This document shows, piece after piece, positions 1-8,824 of a DNA stretch of 64,000 bases; position 1 is the stretch's first letter, and the number at the start of each line of letters is the position of its first letter. The notes beneath the pieces are model-generated. The model did not search any database. It was not told the DNA's origin and saw only the letters and a program-made list of their open reading frames with translations. The position numbers and the translations under genes were made by a program. Origin of the DNA: Paraburkholderia edwinii (GTDB lineage: Bacteria > Pseudomonadota > Gammaproteobacteria > Burkholderiales > Burkholderiaceae); the NCBI RefSeq assembly GCF_019428685.1, contig NZ_CP080095.1, positions 4,464,001 through 4,528,000 on the forward strand. The letters are read 5' to 3'.

Positions 1-110
<110 letters not shown>

Positions 111-309
111 TGCTTGAGCGCTAATCTGCGAGCGCACGCTGGCGTTACCGCAGCGTGCCTCCGATGTGCCGCTTATGTTCCTCTAATGTTCCCCTTGCTC
201 GCCGCCGCCCGTCCAAAACGCGGGACATCGGCCGGTTTAGTGTCAAAATAGCGTTTTTCCGCGCACCGGGGCCGCCGGCGCGCACTAGTCTTCCAGCTAC
301 GAGTCCATC

Positions 310-1539
310 ATGAGCGATATCAAGAAAGTCGTGCTCGCCTATTCGGGCGGCCTCGACACCTCCGTCATCCTGAAGTGGTTGCAGGACAACTACGACGCAG
401 AAGTCGTCACGTTTACGGCCGACATCGGTCAGGGCGAAGAGCTGGAACCGGCGCGCAAGAAAGCGCTGCAACTCGGCATCAAGCAGGACAACATCTTTAT
501 CGACGACCTGCGCGAAGAGTTCGTGCGCGACTTCGTGTTCCCGATGTTCCGCGCCAATACGATTTACGAAGGCGAGTATCTGCTCGGCACGTCGATCGCG
601 CGTCCGCTGATCGCGAAGCGCCAGATCGAAATCGCACGTGCAACGGGCGCCGAAGCGGTGTCGCACGGCGCGACCGGCAAGGGCAACGACCAGGTCCGCT
701 TCGAACTCGGCTACTACGCGCTCGAACCGGGCATCAAGGTGATCGCGCCGTGGCGCGAATGGGATCTGCTCTCGCGCGAGAAGCTGCTCGCCTACGCGGA
801 GAAAGCCGGCATTCCGATCGATATGAAGCACAAGCAAGGCGGCGCGCCGTATTCGATGGACGCGAACCTGCTGCACATCTCGTTCGAGGGCCGTCACCTC
901 GAAGACCCGAAGGCCGAGGCCGAAGCCGACATGTGGCGCTGGACGGTGTCGCCGGAAGCGGCGCCGGATCAGCCCGAATTTCTCGATATCGAGTACGAGC
1001 ATGGCGACCCGGTAGCGCTGAACGGCAAGCGCCTGGCGCCGGCTGACATGCTGACCGAACTGAACCGCCTCGGCGGCAAGCACGGCATCGGTCGCCTTGA
1101 TCTCGTCGAAAACCGCTATGTGGGCATGAAGTCGCGCGGTTGCTATGAAACGCCGGGCGGCACGATCATGCTGAAGGCACACCGCGGCATCGAATCGATC
1201 ACGCTCGACCGTGAAGTCGCGCATCTGAAGGATGACCTGATGGCGCGCTACGCCTCGCTGATTTACAACGGCTACTGGTGGAGCCCGGAGCGCCGCGCGA
1301 TTCAGGTGCTGATCGATCATACGCAGGAAAAGGTCAACGGCTGGGTGCGCGTGAAGCTGTACAAGGGCAGCGTGTCGGTTGTCGCGCGCGACTCGAAGGA
1401 GACGCTGTTCGACAAGACCATCGCCACCTTCGACGATGATGGCGGCGCGTACAACCAGGCGGACGCCGGCGGCTTTATCAAGCTCAATGCGCTGCGGATG
1501 CGGATTGCGGAAAATGCGCGTCGTAAGCGTGGGGCCTGA
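310..1539 (+). CDS. argG: Argininosuccinate synthase
   Basis: 409-residue cytoplasmic enzyme joining citrulline and aspartate with ATP to form argininosuccinate, the penultimate step of arginine synthesis. The N-terminus carries the PP-loop AYSGGLDTS (about residues 10-18) typical of ATP-pyrophosphatases of this family. Further family segments are the [15 protein letters not shown] nucleotide/citrulline region and the [17 protein letters not shown] region in the C-terminal synthetase domain. Length is normal for the family. The start is the ATG at 310, the first in-frame ATG before the conserved [14 protein letters not shown] opening. It follows argF and is closed by a strong bidirectional hairpin at 1623-1658 shared with convergent murB. 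Confidence 0.97.
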   Translation: MSDIKKVVLAYSGGLDTSVILKWLQDNYDAEVVTFTADIGQGEELEPARKKALQLGIKQDNIFIDDLREEFVRDFVFPMFRANTIYEGEYLLGTSIARPLIAKRQIEIARATGAEAVSHGATGKGNDQVRFELGYYALEPGIKVIAPWREWDLLSREKLLAYAEKAGIPIDMKHKQGGAPYSMDANLLHISFEGRHLEDPKAEAEADMWRWTVSPEAAPDQPEFLDIEYEHGDPVALNGKRLAPADMLTELNRLGGKHGIGRLDLVENRYVGMKSRGCYETPGGTIMLKAHRGIESITLDREVAHLKDDLMARYASLIYNGYWWSPERRAIQVLIDHTQEKVNGWVRVKLYKGSVSVVARDSKETLFDKTIATFDDDGGAYNQADAGGFIKLNALRMRIAENARRKRGA

Positions 1540-1541
1540 TT

Positions 1542-1601
1542 CTTGGGTTTAGGTTTGGCCTTGGGTTTGGCCTTGGGTTTGGCCCGGGGTTTGGCCTTGC
1601 G
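1542..1601. repeat. Short tandem repeat after argG (unit about 12 bp, TTGGGTTTGGCC)
   Basis: Four to five imperfect copies of a G/T-rich 12-bp unit begin immediately after the argG stop codon and end before the terminator hairpin. No reading frame of interest crosses it. One of several gene-end repeats in this window, each with a different unit. Confidence 0.8.
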
Positions 1602-1622
1602 TTAAACCGGGGCTGAAATCGA

Positions 1623-1658
1623 AAAAGCGCCGATGCACGAATGTGCATCGGCGCTTTT
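1623..1658. terminator. Bidirectional intrinsic terminator between argG and murB
   Basis: Perfect 16-bp inverted repeat (AAAAGCGCCGATGCAC and its complement) around a 4-nt loop GAAT. The stem begins with A4 and ends with T4, so each strand reads GC-rich hairpin plus T-tract. It lies between convergent argG (+) and murB (-) and can serve both. Confidence 0.9.
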
Positions 1659-1728
1659 GCTTTGGGTCTCACGCAAGCTCGTCTGAGCGCGACGCAGCGC
1701 GTTTGAGCGCATTCCGCACCCGCCACCC

Positions 1729-2808
1729 TCAAAGAAAGATCGGCTCCGGCTCGAGCTCGACACCAAAGCGTGCCGCGACGTCACGCTGAATCGCCGTCGC
1801 AAGCGCAAGCACGTCGGCACCGGTCGCGCCGCCGCGGTTGACGAGCACCAGCGCCTGCCGGTCGTGAACCGCCGCCGCGCCCAGCGCGCGCCCCTTCCAC
1901 CCGCAACGGTCGATCAGCCAGCCAGCGGCCAGCTTCATGCGCCCATCGGACTGCGGATACGAGATCACGCCCGGCTCCCGCTCCAGCAGCGCATTGAACT
2001 GCGCCGCGTCCACCACGGGATTCTTGAAGAAGCTGCCGGCATTGCCGAGTGCCAGCGGGTCGGGCAGCTTCGCGCGGCGCACGCTGACGACCGCATCGAA
2101 AATCGCCTGAGCGCTGGGCGCGTCGGCAGTCGTGGCCGCGTCGGCGTTTGTATTGGCGTTGCCGCCGCCGTTCCGGCGTGCGGCCAGTTCGCGCGCGACA
2201 TCCGCATAGCCGGCACGCGGCGTCCAACCCTTCGGCAGCCTGAACGTGACCGACGTGATCACAAAGCGGTCGCGCCCTTCCCGCTTGAAAAAGCTGTCGC
2301 GATAGCCGAACCGGCACGCGCTTGCGTCCATGTCTACAATCCCGCCGGACGCGAGATCGACGGCGCGCAACGAGGCGAAGCGCTCGGACATTTCGAGCCC
2401 GTATGCGCCGATGTTCTGGATCGGCGCCGCGCCGACCGTGCCCGGAATCAGTGCGAGATTCTCAAGACCGGGCAAACCGTGCGCGAGCGTCCATGCGACG
2501 AACTCATGCCAGTTCTCGCCGGCCGCCGCCTCGACGAACCACGCGTCGGCGTCTTCACGCAGGACGCGCCGGCCGCGCAGCGCGATCAGCAGCACAAGCC
2601 CGGCGAAATCGCGCGTCAGCACGATATTGCTGCCGCCGCCCAGCACGAGCCGCGGCAGTCCGGCCGCGCGCGGGTCGCGCACCGCGGCGAGCAACTGGTC
2701 TTCGCGTTCGATCCGGCATGCCAGTTGCGCACGCACGTCGAAGCCGAAGGTGTTGTGCGCGCGCAGCGGATAGTCGGCGATAAGCGGGACGGAGGCGGTT
2801 TCAGACAT
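1729..2808 (-). CDS. murB: UDP-N-acetylenolpyruvoylglucosamine reductase
   Basis: 359-residue FAD enzyme that reduces the enolpyruvyl ether of UDP-GlcNAc to UDP-N-acetylmuramate, using NADPH, in cytoplasmic peptidoglycan precursor synthesis. The FAD-binding PCMH-type fold shows [12 protein letters not shown] (about residues 55-66), [18 protein letters not shown] and the C-terminal GSFFKNPVV and [18 protein letters not shown] segments of type I MurB. The ORF could extend 62 codons upstream, but the family starts near [15 protein letters not shown], so the ATG at 2808 is chosen. An Asn/Ala-rich insert ([18 protein letters not shown]) lies near the middle and is probably a surface loop. Convergent with argG. 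Confidence 0.95.
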   Translation of the reverse strand: MSETASVPLIADYPLRAHNTFGFDVRAQLACRIEREDQLLAAVRDPRAAGLPRLVLGGGSNIVLTRDFAGLVLLIALRGRRVLREDADAWFVEAAAGENWHEFVAWTLAHGLPGLENLALIPGTVGAAPIQNIGAYGLEMSERFASLRAVDLASGGIVDMDASACRFGYRDSFFKREGRDRFVITSVTFRLPKGWTPRAGYADVARELAARRNGGGNANTNADAATTADAPSAQAIFDAVVSVRRAKLPDPLALGNAGSFFKNPVVDAAQFNALLEREPGVISYPQSDGRMKLAAGWLIDRCGWKGRALGAAAVHDRQALVLVNRGGATGADVLALATAIQRDVAARFGVELEPEPIFL

Positions 2809-3098
2809 CGGGTCGGGGATCGGCAAGGCGTCGAACTTATTTCGGTATCGGCGGGCGGGGTTCAGGTAAGTCTCAGGCGCGTCGTAGCAGGTCAGGACCG
2901 CCTCGTCGTGAACCCCGCGCCGGGGCTGGCCAGCAGGAGAAGCGATACGAAAAGCCGTACCAGCAACGTATAAACATCGAGCAAACTTGGGCAAACGAAG
3001 AGGCGTCGGTAAAATGACATCGATTCGTGATTATAGCGAGTGCATCGCGCGCGCCCGGTGGGCGGCATGGGGGCACCGCGGCACTATGGGAGAAAAAG

Positions 3099-3584
3099 AT
3101 GCCATCGTTCGACGTCGTCTGCGAAGCCAACATGGTTGAGGTGAAGAATGCGATCGAGCAGTCGAACAAGGAAATTTCGACGCGCTTCGACTTCAAGGGA
3201 TCCGATGCCCGCGTCGAGCAGAAGGAACGCGAGCTGACCGCGTATGCCGACGACGAGTTCAAGCTCGGCCAGGTCAAGGACGTGCTGCTCGGCAAAATGG
3301 CCAAGCGCAATGTCGACGTGCGTTTCCTCGATTACGGCAAGATCGAGAAGATCGGCGGGGACAAGGTCAAGCAGGTCGTCACGATCAAGAAAGGCGTATC
3401 GGGCGACCTTGCGAAGAAAATCGTGAGGCTCGTGAAAGACAGCAAGATCAAGGTCCAGGCGAGCATTCAGGGCGACGCGGTGCGCGTGACCGGCACCAAG
3501 CGCGACGATCTGCAAAGCGTGATTGCCATGCTGCGCAAGGACGTGACGGATACGCCGCTCGACTTCAACAACTTCCGGGATTGA
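3099..3584 (+). CDS. yajQ: YajQ-family nucleotide-binding protein (UPF0234)
   Basis: 161 residues starting [12 protein letters not shown], the standard N-terminus of the family; GGGAGA stands before the ATG at 3099. YajQ proteins have two ferredoxin-like domains. Homologues have been reported to bind nucleotides, including cyclic di-GMP in some species, and to influence virulence or translation; the molecular role here is not deducible from sequence. Visible family segments include [31 protein letters not shown] and the C-terminal [11 protein letters not shown]. Located between murB and plsY, apparently monocistronic. Confidence 0.93.
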   Translation: MPSFDVVCEANMVEVKNAIEQSNKEISTRFDFKGSDARVEQKERELTAYADDEFKLGQVKDVLLGKMAKRNVDVRFLDYGKIEKIGGDKVKQVVTIKKGVSGDLAKKIVRLVKDSKIKVQASIQGDAVRVTGTKRDDLQSVIAMLRKDVTDTPLDFNNFRD

Positions 3585-3649
3585 GCGCGCGAAGCCAGGT
3601 GGGGCTCTCGCGGCTTTGATATCGCGGCTACGCGGTCACGACTCAGCGC

Positions 3650-3724
3650 CCCGGCTTCACAGCCCGGCTTCACAGCCCGGCGTCATAGCCCGGCTTCACA
3701 GCCCGGCTTCACAGCCGCGGCTTC
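3650..3724. repeat. Tandem repeat after yajQ (13-bp unit CGGCTTCACAGCC)
   Basis: Five to six near-identical 13-bp units, one diverged (CGGCGTCATAGCC), between the 3' ends of yajQ (+) and plsY (-). No hairpin with a T-tract was seen beside it. Confidence 0.85.
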
Positions 3725-3742
3725 AAAATCGCCGCTTAGTGC

Positions 3743-4393
3743 TTACGGTTTGCGCGGCCCCGTGCCGCCGGCTGCTCCGCCCGCCGCCTCCTTCTTCTTG
3801 TCGCCGATGCGGCTTTCCTTCCCAGCCACAAGCTTCGCGATGTTCCCACGGTGACGCCAGACCAGCAGCGCGCTCATCGCGACAACCGCAAGCGCAATCA
3901 CGTTCGCACCGAACAGAAAGCCGTCGAATAGCGGCGCGAAGACAGCCGCGCAAATGGCCGCGAGCGACGAGTATCGCGTGAAGAACGCGACGATGAGCCA
4001 GGTCAGAAGCGTCGCGACGCCGAGTATCGGGTTGATCGCGAGCAGCACGCCGGCCGCGGTCGCCACGCCTTTGCCGCCCTTGAAGCGGAAGAATACCGGG
4101 TAGAGGTGGCCCAGAAATACGGCAATCGCGGCAATCGCGATCGCCGTTTCGTCGAGGCCGAAGCGCGGGCCCAGATAGCCGGCAAGCCACACAGCCACCC
4201 AGCCCTTGAACGCATCGCCGATCAGCGTCAGCACCGCGGCCTTCTTGTTGCCCGTGCGCAGCACATTGGTCGCGCCGGGATTTCCCGACCCATACGAACG
4301 CGGATCGGCGAGCCCCATCGCCGCGCTCACGATCACGGCAAACGACACCGAGCCGATCAGATAGGCCACGACGGCGACAATCAGGTTTTCCAT
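3743..4393 (-). CDS. plsY: Acyl-phosphate:glycerol-3-phosphate acyltransferase
   Basis: 216-residue inner-membrane enzyme that transfers the acyl group from acyl-phosphate to glycerol 3-phosphate, making lysophosphatidate, the first committed step of phospholipid synthesis. Five or so hydrophobic segments are evident. The three PlsY motifs are visible: [14 protein letters not shown] (motif 1), [11 protein letters not shown] (motif 2) and a later loop. An ATG four codons upstream (4405) is possible; 4393 gives the usual M-x-N-L-I-V start. A Lys/Gly-rich tail follows the last membrane segment. A 240-bp stretch with nothing recognisable separates it from ybaK. Confidence 0.94.
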   Translation of the reverse strand: MENLIVAVVAYLIGSVSFAVIVSAAMGLADPRSYGSGNPGATNVLRTGNKKAAVLTLIGDAFKGWVAVWLAGYLGPRFGLDETAIAIAAIAVFLGHLYPVFFRFKGGKGVATAAGVLLAINPILGVATLLTWLIVAFFTRYSSLAAICAAVFAPLFDGFLFGANVIALAVVAMSALLVWRHRGNIAKLVAGKESRIGDKKKEAAGGAAGGTGPRKP

Positions 4394-4636
4394 GTCGAAA
4401 CTCATATAGAAATCAAAAAGCGCGATGCAGGCGCTTCCACTATGCGCCGCTTCCTGGCAGCTACTCAGTTGCCTCGCAGTTGCTTCTCGCTGCTGCCAGG
4501 CAATTCCTCAGCAACGACGCCCGAGCATCGCGCGGACTTCCGCTGCGACGCCCCGCATTCGCGACGGCGCACATTCTACCGAAGCTGTCAGCGCCGGTCT
4601 GCGTGTGTCGGAACACCCACGCCTTGCCTGCTGCGC

Positions 4637-5128
4637 TCAGTCGACGCTCGCGCACTGCACCGGCTGCGCGCGAAGCAAGCCGGTCAGCACGGACGGCTCG
4701 ATACTGACGAGAAATCCGCGCCGTCCACCATTGATCCATATCCGCTCCAATTCCAGAATGGACGATTCCACGTAGACCGGCATCGTCTTGCGCGTGCCGA
4801 ACGGCGACGTACCGCCAATCAGGTACCCCGAATGCCGGTTCGCGACATCGGGCTTGCATGGCTCGACGCGCTTCGCGCCGATCTGCCGCGCGAGGTTTTT
4901 CGTCGATACGGTGCGGTCGCCGTGCATTAGCACGATGAGCGGCTTTGCATGCTCGTCTTCCATGACGAGCGTCTTCACGACGTGATGCTCATCGACGCCA
5001 AGCTGACGCGCCGATTCTTCGGTACCGCCATGCTCGATGTAGTCATACGGATGCTCGCCGAATTCGACGCCGTGGCGGCGCAGGAACTGCGTCGCGGGCG
5101 TCTCGGACACGTGTCTGGATTTGCTCAT
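4637..5128 (-). CDS. ybaK: Cys-tRNA(Pro)/aminoacyl-tRNA deacylase, YbaK/EbsC family
   Basis: 163 residues from MSKSRHVSETPATQFL. YbaK-type proteins hydrolyse Cys mischarged onto tRNA-Pro in trans. The family fold is supported by HGGTEESARQLGV, VVKTLVMED, the conserved Lys in STKNLARQIG and the Gly-rich GYLIGGTSPFG loop. A longer ORF begins at 5209, but the upstream 27 residues are Pro-rich and not family-like. No strong ribosome-binding site precedes 5128, so the exact start is less certain than the identity. Divergent from the acyl-CoA ligase gene. Confidence 0.88.
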   Translation of the reverse strand: MSKSRHVSETPATQFLRRHGVEFGEHPYDYIEHGGTEESARQLGVDEHHVVKTLVMEDEHAKPLIVLMHGDRTVSTKNLARQIGAKRVEPCKPDVANRHSGYLIGGTSPFGTRKTMPVYVESSILELERIWINGGRRGFLVSIEPSVLTGLLRAQPVQCASVD

Positions 5129-5465
5129 TCGGGGGATTGTAATGTCGGTCAGCGGTGGCGCGCCATCTGCCGAATGGCCAGGATTGTGCGGGCTTTGCGC
5201 CTGTGGCACGATTTTCCGCGATTCGTCGGTGGATTGATGAAGAGACGTTGTCCGGAGCGATGCATCGCGGATGCGTGTAGCTGGTGTGAGCCGCCTCGAT
5301 GCGTTGCCGGCCTTGCATGGCGGTTCGCACCGGCTCGTGCCAGCGCCTCATGTGACCGCCGCATGCCGCCGCCACATGCCACTGCCGCATGCCAGCACCG
5401 CATGTCGCCGTATTACCGCCGCACCGTCTCGCCGCTTTACCGCCTTGCCGCCATGGAGATATGCC
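5129..5465. other. Intergenic stretch between ybaK and the acyl-CoA ligase gene
   Basis: 337 bp between divergent genes. From about 5335 to 5415 it contains degenerate repeats built on CCGCATGCC. The right end holds GGAGA at 5455-5459, placed to serve the TTG at 5466. No conserved small ORF was recognised, although an open frame continues through it. Confidence 0.6.
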
Positions 5466-7073
5466 TTGAGTCATTCGCCGTACCCGCCATCCGCATCGGA
5501 ACCGAGCACCGAGCCGCAAGCTCCCGCGAACGTGGCCATCGATGCCGCGACGCTCCTCGCATCGCTGCCCGCGCGCATCGCCGACATTCCGGCGCGCGGC
5601 GCCGCGCGCGACCCTGAGCATCTCGCGCTGATCGAAGATGAGCGTTGCCTCACCTATACGCAACTGGCCGCGGCCACGAACGAAACAGCGATGCGCCTGC
5701 GCGAGCTGGGCGTACGCGGCGGCGACCGCGTGATGATCGTCGCAGAAAACTGCGTCGCGCAAATCGTGCTGCTCTTCGCCGCGGCGCAACTCGATGCCTG
5801 GGCGCTGCTTTGCAACGCACGGCTCGCGCCGGCGGAACTCGATGCGATCGTCGACCACGCGAAGCCGCGCGTCGCAGCATTTGCAACGGGAACATCACCT
5901 GATGCCGAGCGGCATGCGCAGCGCCGCGGTGCGCGGCGCGCATCGGCACTCGCAACGGATATCGGCGCGTGGTCGTTCACCGTCGACGCATCCGCATCGG
6001 CCGAACCTTTGGAAACCGCGGCCGACCGCCAGTGCGCCGCGCTGATCTACACCACCGGCACAACCGGCGCGCCAAAGGGCGTGATGCTGTCGCATCGCAA
6101 TCTGCTGTTTATCGCGGCGATGTCGAGCACGTTGCGGCGCGTCGGTCCCGACGACGTGGTCTACACGGTGCTGCCGGTGTCGCATGTGTACGGGCTCGCG
6201 TCGGTGTGCCTCGGCAGCCTGTATGCGGGCGCAAGCTTGCGGCTTGCGCCTCGTTTCGCGCCGCAAGCCGTCCACCACGCGCTTGCCGAAGAGTGCATCT
6301 CGATCTTCCAGGGCGTGCCCGCGATGCACGCAAAACTGCTCGACTACCTGCACACGCAACGTCTGCCCTGGCGTGCGCCGCGCTTGCGCTTTGCGTACTC
6401 GGGCGGCTCGCCGCTCGACGCGGCGCTAAAAGCGCGCGTCGAAAACCTGTACGGAGTCGCGCTGCACAACGGCTACGGGTTGACGGAGACAAGCCCGACC
6501 GTCGCGCAAACGTTGCTCGATGCACCACGCGCCGATTGCTCGGTCGGTCCGCCGATCCCCGGCATCGCCGTGCGCGTGATGTCGTCCGATGGCATGGACG
6601 TCGCAAACGGCGCGGTCGGCGAGCTATGGGTGCGTGGCCCAAATGTGATGCTCGGCTACTATCGCGACGCCGCCCTGACGCGCGCCGCCATCACCGACGA
6701 CGGCTGGCTCAAAACCGGCGACCTCGGGCGGCAGGATCCGGACGGCGCAATGCATATCGTCGGGCGCAGCAAGGAGTTGATCATCCGCTCGGGCTTTAAC
6801 GTGTATCCGGCGGAAGTCGAGCAGGTGCTGAACGCGCACCCGGATGTCGTTCAATCGGCAGTGATCGGCCGTCCGGCGGCCGACGGCAACGAGGAAGTGA
6901 TCGCGTTCGTCGAACTCGCGGCCGGCGCGCGCGTATGGCCGGAGCAACTGATCGAATGGTGCGGAACGCGGCTTGCGCCGTACAAGCGGCCGGCCGAAGT
7001 GAAGCTGCTCCACGCGATGCCGGCGGCGTCGACGGGCAAGATACTGAAGCACAAGCTGCGCGAGCTTGCGTAA
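5466..7073 (+). CDS. Class I adenylate-forming acyl-CoA ligase (FadD-like)
   Basis: 535 residues. Activates a carboxylic acid as acyl-AMP and then forms the CoA thioester. Motifs in order: TTGTTGAPKG phosphate-binding loop (about residues 196-205), GYGLTETSP adenylate motif, GELWVRGPNVMLGYY, DGWLKTGDLG, GRSKELIIRSGFNVYPAEVE hinge and a C-terminal STGKILKHKLRE with the catalytic Lys. The substrate cannot be read from sequence; a fatty or small organic acid is likely. The ORF is open from 5271, but that part is repeat-derived. GGAGA seven bases before a TTG at 5466 makes TTG the preferred start. No obvious pathway partner is adjacent. Confidence 0.88.
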   Translation: MSHSPYPPSASEPSTEPQAPANVAIDAATLLASLPARIADIPARGAARDPEHLALIEDERCLTYTQLAAATNETAMRLRELGVRGGDRVMIVAENCVAQIVLLFAAAQLDAWALLCNARLAPAELDAIVDHAKPRVAAFATGTSPDAERHAQRRGARRASALATDIGAWSFTVDASASAEPLETAADRQCAALIYTTGTTGAPKGVMLSHRNLLFIAAMSSTLRRVGPDDVVYTVLPVSHVYGLASVCLGSLYAGASLRLAPRFAPQAVHHALAEECISIFQGVPAMHAKLLDYLHTQRLPWRAPRLRFAYSGGSPLDAALKARVENLYGVALHNGYGLTETSPTVAQTLLDAPRADCSVGPPIPGIAVRVMSSDGMDVANGAVGELWVRGPNVMLGYYRDAALTRAAITDDGWLKTGDLGRQDPDGAMHIVGRSKELIIRSGFNVYPAEVEQVLNAHPDVVQSAVIGRPAADGNEEVIAFVELAAGARVWPEQLIEWCGTRLAPYKRPAEVKLLHAMPAASTGKILKHKLRELA

Positions 7074-7215
7074 GGACTGGCTGGAGCAAGCTCGCGCAGC
7101 AGGCATCAGTCGCCGGTTACGACAGCGCCGCGACGGGCAATCAGCCCCGCGATGCTACGAGACCGCAGCGCCAACACAGCCCTTGCCGTGCTTGCCGCGT
7201 TTGCCACACTCATCC

Positions 7216-7277
7216 GCATTCACCGCCTCACCCGCACTCACCCGCGCTCACCCGCACTCACCGCCTCACCCGCGCTT
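7216..7277. repeat. Degenerate tandem repeat (CACTCACCCG-like) between ligase and xerD
   Basis: Six to seven imperfect 10-12-bp units mixing CACTCACCCG, GCTCACCCG and CGCCTCACC, in the gap between the convergent acyl-CoA ligase and xerD genes. No terminator hairpin with a T-tract was found there. Confidence 0.7.
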
Positions 7278-7292
7278 AACGCCTCGCCCGCC

Positions 7293-8237
7293 TCACCCCC
7301 GCGGATGATGCGCCGCATGCAGCGACCTCAACCGCTCGCGCGCGACGTGCGTATAAATCTGCGTCGTCGAAATATCCGTATGCCCGAGCAGCAGCTGCAC
7401 GACGCGCAAGTCCGCACCGTGATTCAGCAGATGCGTCGCGAACGCGTGCCGCAACGTGTGCGGCGACAGCGGTGCATGCACGCCGGCCGCAGCCGCATGG
7501 CGCTTGATGATGTTCCAGAACTGCTGGCGCGTCATGCCTTCCGCGCGCGCGGTAACGAACAGCGCATCGGCGGAACGCGCGCCCAGCAGCGCAGGCCGCG
7601 CCTCGCGCAAATACCGCTCGATCCAGCCATGCGCCTCTTCGCCGAACGGAATCAGGCGCTCCTTCGCGCCCTTGCCCAGCACCCGCACGACGCCCTCGTT
7701 GAGTCCAACCTCGACCGTCTTCAACGTGACGAGTTCGGTCACACGCAAACCGCTCGCGTACATCAGCTCGAGCATCGTCCGGTCGCGAAGCCCGAGCGGC
7801 GTATCGATATCGGGCGCGCCGAGCAGCGCCTCGACCTGCGCTTCGGTCAGCGTCGACGGAAAACGCGGCGGCTGTTTGGCCGAGCGGATGCGCAGTGTCG
7901 GGTCGGCGGCCGCGCGATGTTCGCGCACGGCCCATGCGTAATAGCGCCGAAAAACCGACAGACGCCGGTTCGCGGAAGTGGATTTGTCCTTCTGGCGCAC
8001 CGCGCTATAAGCGGTGAGGTCGGGCTCGCCGGCCGTGTCGAGCGACGCATTGCGCGTCGACGCAAGCCATTCGGCAAATAACCGCAGATCGCGCCGATAA
8101 GCATCGAGCGTGTTGCGCGAGAGGCCATGTTCGAGCCACAGCGCGTCGCAGAACGCATCGATCGACGCGCTGCTCGACTGGAACAGAGGCGACGCAACGG
8201 GCGCGCCGGTGGCATCGGTGGTAACAGCGTCGCTCAT
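7293..8237 (-). CDS. xerD: Site-specific tyrosine recombinase XerD
   Basis: 314 residues; works with XerC at dif to resolve chromosome dimers at the division septum. The N-terminal SAM-like core-binding domain spans about residues 20-110. The catalytic domain shows the Arg in ASGLRVTEL, the Lys in GKGAKERLIP, HTLRHAFATHLL (H-x-x-R), the second His in LLGHTDISTTQIY, and the nucleophilic Tyr in that same segment. Its position in a housekeeping block with ogt, and its full length, favour the chromosomal XerD over an integron or phage integrase. The start ATG at 8237 overlaps the ogt stop (ATGA), implying translational coupling. Confidence 0.92.
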   Translation of the reverse strand: MSDAVTTDATGAPVASPLFQSSSASIDAFCDALWLEHGLSRNTLDAYRRDLRLFAEWLASTRNASLDTAGEPDLTAYSAVRQKDKSTSANRRLSVFRRYYAWAVREHRAAADPTLRIRSAKQPPRFPSTLTEAQVEALLGAPDIDTPLGLRDRTMLELMYASGLRVTELVTLKTVEVGLNEGVVRVLGKGAKERLIPFGEEAHGWIERYLREARPALLGARSADALFVTARAEGMTRQQFWNIIKRHAAAAGVHAPLSPHTLRHAFATHLLNHGADLRVVQLLLGHTDISTTQIYTHVARERLRSLHAAHHPRG

Positions 8238-8704
8238 GCGTAACTCGCGCCTTCGTGCGCCAGCAGCCAGCGCTTGACCGTGCGATAAAAGCCATCGCCG
8301 CCATGATGCGCAAAGCCGCCGATACCGCCCGATGCGACCACGCGATGGCATGGCACGACGATCGGCAGCGGATTCGATCCGCATGCCTGGCCGACCGCGC
8401 GCGGCACGCTGCCGATCTCTTTCGCAAGCTGTCCGTAGGTCAACACGACGCCGGGCGGAATCGCGCTGATGCCTTGCCAGACACGCCGCTGAAACGCGGT
8501 GCCGGGCGTGGCAAGCGGCAGGTCGAACGTCGCCGATGCGTGTTCGAGATAGCGTTCGATCTGCCTGACCGTTTCCTTCGCCAGCGCCGTATCAGGCGCG
8601 ACGCTTGGCACGGAATCCGGCAGGTAGACGATCTCGCACACCTTCGCGCCGTCCACGCGAATGCCGATCTTGCCGAACGGCGCCTCGATCACTGCGTTGT
8701 ACAT
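8234..8704 (-). CDS. ogt: Methylated-DNA-[protein]-cysteine S-methyltransferase
   Basis: 156-residue suicide enzyme that removes methyl groups from O6-methylguanine in DNA. The acceptor cysteine lies in PCHRV (motif PIVVPCHRVVASGG); the DNA-binding winged helix includes TYGQLAKEIGSVPRAVGQA. There is no Ada N-terminal zinc domain, so it is the constitutive Ogt/MGMT type. GGGAGGAAA stands upstream of the ATG at 8704. Its stop overlaps the xerD start by four bases, so the two are probably one operon. Confidence 0.92.
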   Translation of the reverse strand: MYNAVIEAPFGKIGIRVDGAKVCEIVYLPDSVPSVAPDTALAKETVRQIERYLEHASATFDLPLATPGTAFQRRVWQGISAIPPGVVLTYGQLAKEIGSVPRAVGQACGSNPLPIVVPCHRVVASGGIGGFAHHGGDGFYRTVKRWLLAHEGASYA

Positions 8705-8824
8705 GATGAACGTTTCCTCCCTAAAGCAGTCGCCGTTGTCTGCGTCACACGCGCACAACGGCACGCAACACGCAGCGCGCAACCCACACGCGTTCCAGCT
8801 ATTCCACCCACCGATGCCAGCACT

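Noticed and set aside
145..1320. 391-codon open frame antisense to argG
   Set aside because: Lies wholly opposite argG; Arg/Ala/His-rich composition typical of shadow frames in GC-rich DNA.
7205..7290. Possible CRISPR-like array
   Set aside because: Units are 10-12 bp, degenerate and directly adjacent, with no spacers.
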